A stretch of DNA of 6,309 bases from Chloroflexota bacterium. GTDB lineage: Bacteria; Chloroflexota; Limnocylindria; QHBO01. Below, piece by piece: positions 1 to 6,057 of this stretch. The translations under genes and the position numbers were made by a program. The first letter of the stretch is position 1. Each line of letters opens with the position of its first letter. The notes beneath the pieces were generated by a model. It had not been told where the DNA came from, ran no database searches, and saw nothing but the letters and a program-made list of their open reading frames with translations. Location of the stretch: the NCBI GenBank assembly GCA_005882055.1, contig VBGQ01000036.1, positions 1 to 6,309 of the forward strand. Reading direction: 5' to 3'.

Positions 1-1221
1 CACGTCGCCGAGCGCATCGCGCAGGATGCCGACGAACTCGCCGAGCTGCTGACCCGGGAATCCGGCAAGCCGATCAGGGATGCCCGCGGCGAGGTGGCGC
101 GCGCCTCCCTCACCTTCCGGACCGCCGCTGAGGAGGCGCTGCGCATCAACGGGGAGTGGATGCCCCTCGACTGGAACGCGGCCAACAAGGGTCGGAGCGG
201 CATCTGGCGTCGGTATCCAATCGGTCCGGTGGCGGGGATCAGCCCCTTCAACTTCCCGCTCAATCTGGCGGTGCATAAGGTGGCGCCTGCCATCGCCGCC
301 GGGTGCTCGATCGTGCTCAAGCCGCCGTCAAAGGACCCGCTGGTCATGCTGCGCGTCGCCGGGTACCTCGACGAGACGGACCTTCCCAAGGGCGCGGTCA
401 GCATCCTGCCCATGGACCGACCGACGGGGGACGCCATGGTCGGAGACGATCGGTACAAGCTGCTCTCGTTCACGGGCTCGCCTTCGGTCGGCTGGAAGAT
501 GAAGGCGGAGGCGGGCAAGAAGAAGGTCGTCCTGGAGCTCGGCGGCAATGCCGGGGCGATCGTCGACGAGACGGCCGATCTCGACTGGGCCGTGGCGCGG
601 CTGGTGTACGGATCGTTCGCATACGCCGGGCAGGTGTGCATCAGCGTGCAGCGCATCTACGTCGTGCAGTCCATCTACCCCGAGTTCGAGCGTCGTTTCA
701 TCGAGAAGGTGCGCAGTGTCAAGGCGGGGGATCCGCTTGATGCGGATACCGACCTCGGACCGATGGTCGACGCGAAGGCGGTGGCGCGCACCGACGAATG
801 GGTCCGCGAAGCTCTCGCCGGCGGTGCCCGCGCGTTGACCGGCGGCCAGCCGGACGGGCAGTTCTACCCACCCACCGTGCTGGTCGACGTGCCCCGCGAG
901 GCGCGCGTCTGCGGCGAGGAGGTCTTCGCCCCGGTGGTGAACCTGTTCGCCGTCCCCGACTTCGGGGCCGCGATCGACGAGATCAACAGCGCGCGGTTCG
1001 GGCTGCAGTGCGGGCTCTTCACCAATGACCTCGAGCGCACCCTGCGCGCGCACGATGAGCTCGATGTGGGAGGGGTGATCGTCAACGACGTGCCGACCTG
1101 GCGGATCGACCCGATGCCCTACGGCGGCGTCAAGGACTCCGGCCTCGGACGCGAGGGCCTTCGCTGGTCGATCGAGGACATGACCGAGCCGCGCCTGCTC
1201 GCCTTCGCCCGCCCGCTCTAG
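1..1221 (+). CDS. Aldehyde dehydrogenase family protein, NAD(P)-type (5' truncated)
   Basis: The reading frame is open from the first base, so the gene enters from outside the window. 406 residues are visible; family members are usually about 460-480, so roughly 60-70 N-terminal residues are missing. The family oxidises an aldehyde to the acid with NAD(P)+ in the cytoplasm. Numbered on the visible fragment: PFNFPLNLAV carries the oxyanion-hole Asn (about 84), KPPSK the cofactor Lys (about 107), LELGG the general-base Glu (about 179), GQVCISVQRIYV the nucleophilic Cys (about 213) and EEVFAPVV the second Glu (about 307). The catalytic set is therefore intact. The Cys-loop wording, EEVFAP with Ala in place of the usual Gly, and the C-terminal MPYGGVKDSGLGREG resemble the lactaldehyde / ALDH21-like / y4uC-like branch rather than betaine-aldehyde or succinate-semialdehyde enzymes. 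The substrate cannot be read from sequence. The stop codon directly abuts the Rieske gene, so it is probably the upstream member of the 1-3029 operon. Confidence 0.93.
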   Translation, partial: HVAERIAQDADELAELLTRESGKPIRDARGEVARASLTFRTAAEEALRINGEWMPLDWNAANKGRSGIWRRYPIGPVAGISPFNFPLNLAVHKVAPAIAAGCSIVLKPPSKDPLVMLRVAGYLDETDLPKGAVSILPMDRPTGDAMVGDDRYKLLSFTGSPSVGWKMKAEAGKKKVVLELGGNAGAIVDETADLDWAVARLVYGSFAYAGQVCISVQRIYVVQSIYPEFERRFIEKVRSVKAGDPLDADTDLGPMVDAKAVARTDEWVREALAGGARALTGGQPDGQFYPPTVLVDVPREARVCGEEVFAPVVNLFAVPDFGAAIDEINSARFGLQCGLFTNDLERTLRAHDELDVGGVIVNDVPTWRIDPMPYGGVKDSGLGREGLRWSIEDMTEPRLLAFARPL

Positions 1222-1227
1222 GTGACC

Positions 1228-1584
1228 ATGGCCTCCGCGGCGAACCCGGCCCTGCGCTACGCGCGCATCCTGCCTGCCGACCAGCTCCGAGATGGCGAGT
1301 TGCTGCCGGTCGAGATCGACGGGATCCCCGTGGTGCTCGTCCGGCACCAGGGCGAGTTCTTCGCCACGGCCAACAACTGCACCCACCAGGATTTCCCGCT
1401 CTCGGAGGCGGGATTCGATGCACGTGACGGTCTCCTGGTCTGCGCCTGGCACCAGGCCTGCTTCGACGTACGAACCGGCGCAGCCCTGATGCCGCCGGCC
1501 ACCGAGCCGGTCGAGACCTTTCCGACGCGCGTCGACGGGGACGGATGGGTGCAGATCGCGCTGAGCGGCAGCCTCTCGCGCTAG
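1228..1584 (+). CDS. Small soluble Rieske [2Fe-2S] ferredoxin-like protein
   Basis: 118 residues from the ATG at 1228. A GTG at 1222, immediately after the ALDH stop, would add two residues. The AGGTG at 1220-1224 is a poor, too-close Shine-Dalgarno, so the start is ambiguous and probably coupled to ALDH translation. The two Rieske cluster motifs are present: Cys51-Thr-His53 (NNCTHQDF) and Cys72-Ala-Trp-His75 (CAWHQACFDVRTG), separated by 18 residues. The domain fills the protein; there is no transmembrane anchor or oxygenase catalytic domain, so it is a cytoplasmic ferredoxin or small reductase subunit rather than a bc1 Rieske protein or an oxygenase alpha subunit. The usual CxxHG is CxxHQ here, and a third Cys lies at position 78. 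It is directly followed by a membrane protein gene, which is the likely electron-transfer partner by context only. It could also be a NirD-like or dioxygenase-ferredoxin relative. Confidence 0.9.
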   Translation: MASAANPALRYARILPADQLRDGELLPVEIDGIPVVLVRHQGEFFATANNCTHQDFPLSEAGFDARDGLLVCAWHQACFDVRTGAALMPPATEPVETFPTRVDGDGWVQIALSGSLSR

Positions 1585-2363
1585 TGGCGATTGCGGCGCT
1601 TCCCTACGTCAACTGGATCTTCTGGTCGGCGCTCTCGGCCGGCTCGCTTCTCGTCGTTGGCGTCACCGAACGCTTGGGTGGCACGACCCGCGGGTATCGG
1701 CTCTTCATGGCGGGGACCGTCGCGGCGTGCGTCGCGGTGCTCCTGCTCTCAGATCTCAACCTGCCGGCCGACGTTCCCGCGGCGCGCACCGGCGACGTGC
1801 GCCGCACGCTGGTCTGGTTCTTCTCGGCAACGACGCTTGCCTACCTGGTCGCCTCGATCGCGAACTGGCCGCGCGCCGGACTGGCGGTGCTTGGCGGGGT
1901 CATCGGTCTGGCCGCAATGGTGAGCCTGGCAGTCGCCGGTGGGACGACCAGCGGCGGATTCTTCGCCGTGCAGCTGGTGCTCGCATCCCTGGCGCTCGGC
2001 TCCGTCGCGGCCGCCATGCTGCTCGGGCACTGGTACCTGGTGACGCCCAGCCTGTCGCCGCGGCCGCTGCGCCGCATGGTCTGGGTGTTGGTCGCGGCAC
2101 TCGCGTTGCAGGCGATCGCCTTCGCCGTCGCGGTCTCCACGATTCCCGGCGAAGCGCTCTCGGGGCCAATGGGCTGGCTCACCTGGCTCCGCCTGGTGGT
2201 TGGCACACTGCTGCCGATCGGCATCGCCGTGCTCGCCATCCTCGCGTCGCGGGCGGCAAGCCTGCAGGCCTCAACCGGCCTGCTGTACATCGCCCTGGCG
2301 CTGGTGATGGCCGGCTCGATCGCCGGGGCCAGCATCACCTACCTGACCGGCGTCCCGGTCTGA
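1584..2363 (+). CDS. Polytopic membrane protein of unknown family (about 8 TM)
   Basis: 259 residues if translation starts at the GTG at 1584, whose G is also the last base of the Rieske TAG stop (TAGTG). An in-frame ATG at 1545 would add 13 hydrophilic residues and a 40-bp overlap. I prefer the GTG because the 13-residue extension is simply the Rieske 3' end read in another frame. Hydrophobic segments lie roughly at residues 8-27, 40-57, 75-95, 98-118, 126-148, 165-186, 201-222 and 232-253, predicting eight helices. The most distinctive patch is GHWYLVTPSLSP after helix 5 (His149), followed by basic PLRRM; this His could be a ligand or quinone-site residue, but that is speculation. I do not recognise a named family. 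Position between a Rieske ferredoxin and molybdopterin synthase suggests a membrane redox partner (quinone- or heme-linked), by inference only. There is no recognisable NrfD, cytochrome b or transporter signature. Confidence 0.8.
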   Translation: MAIAALPYVNWIFWSALSAGSLLVVGVTERLGGTTRGYRLFMAGTVAACVAVLLLSDLNLPADVPAARTGDVRRTLVWFFSATTLAYLVASIANWPRAGLAVLGGVIGLAAMVSLAVAGGTTSGGFFAVQLVLASLALGSVAAAMLLGHWYLVTPSLSPRPLRRMVWVLVAALALQAIAFAVAVSTIPGEALSGPMGWLTWLRLVVGTLLPIGIAVLAILASRAASLQASTGLLYIALALVMAGSIAGASITYLTGVPV

Positions 2364-2372
2364 GCCAGGCCG

Positions 2373-3029
2373 ATGCAGATCGCGATCCGATGCTTCGCCT
2401 TGCTGCGTGAGCTGAGCGCGGATCGCACGGTTTTGGAGCTCAACGACGGCGCGACGATCGAGGAGGCCTGGTCGGAGCTGGCGAGGCGCTATCCCGCGCT
2501 GCTCGCGCACCGGCCCTACGTACGCGCCGCGCGCAACGGTGCATACGCGGAGTGGGAGGAGCGGCTGGGCGATCAGGACGAAGTGGCCTTCCTGCCGCCG
2601 GTGAGCGGCGGCGCGAGGCGCACTGCTCTCGTCGAGGGCACCATCGACGAGAGCGCCGTGGAGGATGGCCTCGCCACCGCGGCGCACGGGGCCCTGGTGA
2701 CGTTCGTGGGTCGGGCCCGCAACAACGCGGATGACGGCCGCGAGGTGCTCGAGCTCGAGTACGAGGCCTATGGACCGATGGCGGAGCGCGTGCTGGAGGA
2801 GATTGCCGCTGAGGCGGCAGAACGATGGGACGCGTCGGTGGGGGTCGTGCACCGCGTGGGGCTGGTCCCCATCGGTGAGGCGGCGGTCGTGATCGTCTGT
2901 GCGGCGGCGCATCGCGACGCTGCGTACCAGGCGAGCCGGTACGTCATCGAGGCCATCAAGGAGCGGCTGCCAATCTGGAAACGGGAACGCTTCGCCGATG
3001 GCAGCGAGTGGAAACGACCCGGCGCGTGA
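2373..3029 (+). CDS. Fused molybdopterin synthase, MoaD-MoaE
   Basis: 218 residues, ATG start 9 bp after the preceding stop. Residues 1-80 are a ubiquitin-like MoaD (small subunit) ending in FLPPVSGG, where Gly79-Gly80 is the diglycine that carries the thiocarboxylate. Residues 81-218 are MoaE (large subunit): GALVTFVGRARNN (the Arg region that binds the substrate end), EYEAYGPMAE, HRVGLVPIGEAAV, AAHRDAAYQASRYV, and IKERLPIWKRE with Lys196 and Lys203 matching the two catalytic lysines of E. coli MoaE (Lys119 and Lys126). The enzyme inserts two sulfurs into cyclic pyranopterin monophosphate to form molybdopterin, the molybdenum cofactor precursor, in the cytoplasm. Separate MoaD and MoaE are the rule; a fused form is known as mycobacterial MoaX, in which the Gly-Gly must be freed by cleavage before it can be thiocarboxylated. 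The same processing is expected here. No other moa, moe or molybdoenzyme gene is visible. It ends the + operon, 3 bp from the facing kinase gene. Confidence 0.94.
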   Translation: MQIAIRCFALLRELSADRTVLELNDGATIEEAWSELARRYPALLAHRPYVRAARNGAYAEWEERLGDQDEVAFLPPVSGGARRTALVEGTIDESAVEDGLATAAHGALVTFVGRARNNADDGREVLELEYEAYGPMAERVLEEIAAEAAERWDASVGVVHRVGLVPIGEAAVVIVCAAAHRDAAYQASRYVIEAIKERLPIWKRERFADGSEWKRPGA

Positions 3030-3032
3030 GGG

Positions 3033-3560
3033 TCAGCGTGCCCGCCGAGGCAGGGTCTCCAGCCATGCCCTCGCCTCGCGAGGTGACCTGAGCCGGACGG
3101 CGGTGATCTCCGGATGGGCGGCCAGGCGCTCGGGATACTCGCGACGTCGCCGGCGATAGGTGCTCAGGATCCACCACAGGAGTGAGTCGCGGCCGAGCAG
3201 AAACCGAAGCCGCTCGCGATTCCCGGACCACAGCTCCTCGCCCATCGTAATGCGTCGGACGGTGCGCGTCGCGTATCGGCGGAGGACCGTTCGCAGCGGC
3301 AGGTCCAGCCAGACGACGGTGTCCGCGCGGGCCCAGACCAGGTCGCGGACCACGGCGTAGTTCCCGTCCACGACCCACGTCTCGCCGGCGATCGCCGAGG
3401 TCACGCGCTCTCGCATCACCTCGTCGGGTGCCTCGGTCCAGTTCGGCTCCCAGTGGAGGGCATCCAGCTCGATGAACGGGACGCCCAAGCGCTCGGCGAG
3501 TGCCAGGGCGAGCGTCGTCTTGCCGGAGGCGCTGGTTCCGACCACGTTCACGCGGCGCAT
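3033..3560 (-). CDS. P-loop nucleotide kinase-like protein (adenylate kinase / topology-modulation-like)
   Basis: 175 residues from the ATG at 3560. The open frame continues far upstream without recognisable homology, while similarity starts exactly at this Met (MRRVNVVGTSASGKTT). The Walker A motif GTSASGKT is at residues 8-15. FIELDALHWEPNW (29-41) and GETWVVDGNY (59-68) are the substrate-side signatures of the small P-loop kinases often labelled 'topology modulation protein' or 'adenylate kinase-like'. TVVWLDLPL (81-89) is the Walker-B-like strand, and an Arg-rich lid/C-terminal region follows (VRR at 101-103, LLWWILSTYRRRRREY at 127-142). The expected activity is phosphoryl transfer to a nucleotide or other small molecule in the cytoplasm; the true substrate of this subfamily is not established. 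It is a single-gene unit convergent with moaDE, and it shares its promoter region with the divergent zinc-ribbon gene. A -10-like TACCAT lies 10 nt before the ATG and no Shine-Dalgarno is visible. Confidence 0.88.
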   Translation of the reverse strand: MRRVNVVGTSASGKTTLALALAERLGVPFIELDALHWEPNWTEAPDEVMRERVTSAIAGETWVVDGNYAVVRDLVWARADTVVWLDLPLRTVLRRYATRTVRRITMGEELWSGNRERLRFLLGRDSLLWWILSTYRRRRREYPERLAAHPEITAVRLRSPREARAWLETLPRRAR

Positions 3561-3570
3561 GGGCCACGAG

Positions 3571-3576
3571 ATGGTA
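3571..3576 (-). promoter_or_regulatory. Putative -10 element of the kinase gene (leaderless-type)
   Basis: Read on the - strand, TACCAT ends 10 nt before the kinase ATG at 3560. The expected transcription start therefore falls at or within a few bases of the start codon. No good -35 is visible (the 17-bp-spaced hexamer is CCGAAG). It is supported mainly by position and by the same hexamer appearing before the DUF2203-like gene. Confidence 0.4.
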
Positions 3577-3600
3577 CCCGGACGCGCGCCGGGCTTCGGG

Positions 3601-3629
3601 TTGGCAGGCCCGGGCAGCCCGTGCACAAT
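3601..3629 (+). promoter_or_regulatory. Sigma70-like promoter of the zinc-ribbon membrane protein gene
   Basis: TTGGCA (3601-3606, 5 of 6 matches to TTGACA) is followed after exactly 17 bp by CACAAT (3624-3629, 4 of 6 matches to TATAAT). The -10 ends 9 nt before the ATG at 3639, so the mRNA would have at most a few bases of leader. The spacer contains the 8-bp palindrome GCCCGGGC (3608-3615). In a region this GC-rich, a -35/-10 pair with ideal spacing is unlikely to be chance. Confidence 0.6.
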
Positions 3630-3638
3630 GCCCGGCGA

Positions 3639-4928
3639 ATGACGAGCCACGACCCGAGCGAGGTTCGCTGTCCGAACTGCGGCCGCCTCACCCCGTTCGC
3701 TCCGTTCTGCACGCACTGCGGCGCCGTCGTGCAGGAGGGTGCCGCCGGCGCCCGCCCGCACGCGATGGATCGTGACGAGCTGGAGCGGCGGATCCGACAG
3801 CGGCGGCAGGAAGGGCCGTTCCACCGCGGAGAGGATGAGCGTCCCGAGGGCCCACGCACGCCGGCGAGCAGATCGGCGGCCTTCGTCCCGGAACCCGCCG
3901 ATGACCTCGTGCGCCACGAGGTGCCGCCCCCCGAAGAGCAGCCGAGGGTCGATTACTTCGACGAGCGTGCGGGACGGCGGGTCGCGGACGACCAGGCCTC
4001 GTGGGGAGCAGCAGCAGCGCCGGTCGCGCCGCCGGGCGCGGGCGGCATCCCTGGTGCGGCGATCCCCCCAGCTCAGGTCGACTGGCCGTCTCGGGATCTC
4101 GCAGACGAGGAGGCGTACGACGCCGTGACGGCGCCTCCAGAGGAGGGCGCGCGATACGAGCCGCCCGCAGTCACGCCACTCCCCCCGCTGCTGGCGGCGT
4201 CGTTCGTGCCCGAACGCGCCTACCAACCACCGCCCACCGCGCCGTCGGAGCCGCCATACCGGCCGGATGGCTACCAGGCCGGGCACGAGGTCGACGACGC
4301 TGGCGATGATGGCCCCGATGACCCCGGCTGGGCCGGCTACGACGATGACGAGCCACCACGTCGGCGGTCCGGGGCCCTGCCAATCGTGGGGTTCCTGGTC
4401 CTGGGCCTTGCCGCGCTCCTGGGCGGCGCCTTCATCTTCGCAGCGATGAACGCGCCGGTCGGACAGCTCGTGCAGAGCCCAACTCCATCCGCCACCACGG
4501 CACCGAGCGAGGGGAGCGCGACGCCCTCCTCGACCGAGTCGCCCAGCGTGGCGCCCTCGCCCACGACCTCGGCACCCGCCGACAACTTCAGTGCCAAGGT
4601 GGAGCCCTGCGCCAGCAGCCGGATGGGCTTCTCCGGATGCGTGGATGACGGCAGCCGGCTGAGTGGCAACCAGGTGTGGGTCTGGGTCGGCTTCAAGAAC
4701 GGCCAGGCATCCACCGTCATCGGTGTCACGATCGTGAGCCAGGCGACCCACTCCGCCGTCGGTGACGGCAGCCTTGAGCTCGACCAGCTGGTCGGTTGTG
4801 ACCCCGGAAAGACCTGCAGCGGCTATATGCAGATGAGCTTCGGCAACCTGGACCCGGGCGGATATCAGATCCAGATCACGCGCGATGGTGACAAGGTCGC
4901 GTCAACGACCTTCAGCGTGACCTCCTGA
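3639..4928 (+). CDS. Zinc-ribbon, single-TM protein with secreted Cys-containing C-terminal domain
   Basis: 429 residues from the ATG at 3639. Codons upstream in the same frame overlap the divergent kinase gene and add nothing recognisable, and the zinc ribbon begins 10 residues after this Met. Layout: a zinc ribbon with Cys11, Cys14, Cys24 and Cys27 (CPNC-x9-CTHC); a long Pro-, Asp- and Glu-rich low-complexity segment (about 38-240); a basic RRRSG stop next to one transmembrane helix (about 246-270); a Ser/Thr/Pro-rich stalk (about 279-315); and a compact domain (about 316-429) rich in beta-type alternation with Cys324, Cys334, Cys387 and Cys393. The positive-inside rule puts the zinc ribbon in the cytoplasm and the C-terminal domain outside, where the four Cys could form two disulfides. 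AAFVPE/ASFVPE occurs twice in the disordered part (about 80 and 188). The function is unknown; the architecture suits a sensor or envelope-associated protein. It is preceded by a good promoter with almost no leader, and its 3' end overlaps the agmatinase gene. Confidence 0.85.
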   Translation: MTSHDPSEVRCPNCGRLTPFAPFCTHCGAVVQEGAAGARPHAMDRDELERRIRQRRQEGPFHRGEDERPEGPRTPASRSAAFVPEPADDLVRHEVPPPEEQPRVDYFDERAGRRVADDQASWGAAAAPVAPPGAGGIPGAAIPPAQVDWPSRDLADEEAYDAVTAPPEEGARYEPPAVTPLPPLLAASFVPERAYQPPPTAPSEPPYRPDGYQAGHEVDDAGDDGPDDPGWAGYDDDEPPRRRSGALPIVGFLVLGLAALLGGAFIFAAMNAPVGQLVQSPTPSATTAPSEGSATPSSTESPSVAPSPTTSAPADNFSAKVEPCASSRMGFSGCVDDGSRLSGNQVWVWVGFKNGQASTVIGVTIVSQATHSAVGDGSLELDQLVGCDPGKTCSGYMQMSFGNLDPGGYQIQITRDGDKVASTTFSVTS

Positions 4929-5999
4929 CCCAACCTCGAGACGCGTCGGATTCGCGGGCTTGCCGCGCTCGCGTCGCCGCGCGGCCAGCGCGCTGAGCGC
5001 CTCCATCACGCATCGGTGCGCCGCGGTGCTGGTCACCTCGGCGTGGTCGTAGGGGGGCGAGACCTCGACGATATCCATCGCCACCAGCTCCACGGCACCC
5101 ACGACCTGGCGGATGCCGCGGAGGAGCTCACGGGTGAGGAGGCCGCCGGGCTCCGGCGTGCCGGTCCCTGGCGCGAGACCGGGGTCGAGGACGTCGATGT
5201 CGACCGACAGGTAGACGACTTCTGGTCCGTCGAGCGCCTCGGCGATGGCATCGGCCACCACGGCCTCCGCGCCGCGCGACTCGATCTCGGTCATCAGGTG
5301 CCAGCGCATCTGCTGCTGGCCCATCCAGGCGAGCGTCTCCGCCGGCGGCCAGTAGCCGCGCAGGCCCACCTGCACGAAGTTCCGGCCTGCGACCACACCG
5401 GACTCGATGAGCCGGCGCATGGGGGTGCCGTGCGAGCGGAGGACGCCCCAGGTGCTGTTGGCCGCATCGGCATGTGCATCGAAGTGCACCACGCCAAGTC
5501 GCTTTGGCCCGATCGCCTCGGCGACCGCAGAGGCGGCCGGGAAGGTGATCGAGTGGTCCCCGCCCAGGATGATCGGAATCGCCCCGCTTGCCGCGACCTC
5601 CAGCACCTTGCGCCGGATCACCTCGTGACCACGCTCCAGGTTGGCGGGCGTCACGGGCGCGTCGCCGGCGTCGACGCAGTCGAGCCAGTCGAAGGGCTCG
5701 ATCCCCAGCTGCAGGGAGTTGAGGCTCCCGGAGTGATAGGTCGCGGTTCGAATCGCGCGGGGTCCGAACCGGGCACCCGGGCGGTGGCTGACCCCGTCGT
5801 CGAAGGGAGCGCCGACGATCGCCACGTCGGGCCGGCGTTCGCGCAACGCCGCGCCATCGGTCAGCAGCGGAAGCTTCTGGAAGGTTGTGCTGCCCACGTA
5901 GGCGGGCAGGTCGAAGTCGTGGTAGGCCGTGTACGGATCCTCGTGGGCGGCGGCCGGATGCTCGTCGTTCTGCCGGCGCCGGCGCAGCTCGTCGGTCAT
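4902..5999 (-). CDS. Agmatinase / ureohydrolase family protein
   Basis: 365 residues from the ATG at 5999; in-frame sequence upstream has no suitable start and no homology. The ureohydrolase (arginase/agmatinase) fold is supported by all metal-ligand motifs: GGDHS (His149), HFDAHAD (Asp174, His176, Asp178) and SVDID (Asp267, Asp269), for a two-Mn2+ centre, plus GTPEPGG (Glu283) on the substrate side and SHGTPMRR (189-196). Such enzymes hydrolyse a guanidino group to urea and an amine, classically agmatine to putrescine in the cytoplasm. Guanidinobutyrase or other guanidino-acid substrates are equally possible, so no gene symbol is given. An N-terminal extension of about 55 residues (DPYTAYHDFDLPAY, GSTTFQKLPLL) precedes the core, as in many actinobacterial-type agmatinases, and RGYWPP (214-219) is a less usual substrate-loop sequence. 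A strong AGGAGG (6014-6019) lies 14 nt before the ATG. The last nine codons overlap the facing zinc-ribbon gene. Confidence 0.92.
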   Translation of the reverse strand: MTDELRRRRQNDEHPAAAHEDPYTAYHDFDLPAYVGSTTFQKLPLLTDGAALRERRPDVAIVGAPFDDGVSHRPGARFGPRAIRTATYHSGSLNSLQLGIEPFDWLDCVDAGDAPVTPANLERGHEVIRRKVLEVAASGAIPIILGGDHSITFPAASAVAEAIGPKRLGVVHFDAHADAANSTWGVLRSHGTPMRRLIESGVVAGRNFVQVGLRGYWPPAETLAWMGQQQMRWHLMTEIESRGAEAVVADAIAEALDGPEVVYLSVDIDVLDPGLAPGTGTPEPGGLLTRELLRGIRQVVGAVELVAMDIVEVSPPYDHAEVTSTAAHRCVMEALSALAARRRERGKPANPTRLEVGSGGHAEGR

Positions 6000-6013
6000 G
6001 GTGCCGTGAGCAC

Positions 6014-6019
6014 CCTCCT
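6014..6019 (-). promoter_or_regulatory. Shine-Dalgarno AGGAGG of the agmatinase gene
   Basis: On the - strand AGGAGG lies 14 nt before the ATG at 5999. The spacing is longer than the usual 5-9 nt, but no other in-frame start lies closer, so it supports the chosen start. It contrasts with the neighbouring genes, which have no visible ribosome binding site. Confidence 0.5.
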
Positions 6020-6057
6020 CCGAATCGCCCCCAGAGCAAGCGCCGTCGCGGTGCGGA

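Noticed and set aside
328..1452. 374-codon - strand open frame antisense to the aldehyde dehydrogenase and Rieske genes
   Set aside because: Its translation is low-complexity (Arg, His, Asp, Val rich) with no motif, and the + strand carries intact catalytic motifs over the same bases.
1545..1583. ATG at 1545 as start of the membrane protein
   Set aside because: It would add 13 hydrophilic residues that are only the Rieske 3' end in another frame; the GTG at 1584 overlapping the stop codon is the better start, though neither has a Shine-Dalgarno.
2594..2630. MoaD and MoaE as two genes joined by a frameshift or missed stop
   Set aside because: The frame is continuous with natural spacing from VSGG to the MoaE start and no stop or start signal between; fused forms are known elsewhere.
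3561..4751. Long - strand open frame extending the kinase upstream through the whole zinc-ribbon gene
   Set aside because: It is antisense to a gene with clear zinc-ribbon, TM and stalk features, has no recognisable domain before the kinase Met at 3560, and is explained by the scarcity of stop codons in high-GC antisense frames.
4962..4985. GCCGCGC/GCGCGGC hairpin near the convergent overlap as a terminator
   Set aside because: The 7-bp stem lies inside the agmatinase coding sequence (an Ala-Arg-rich codon stretch), has a 10-nt loop and no T tract on either side; it fits codon composition.
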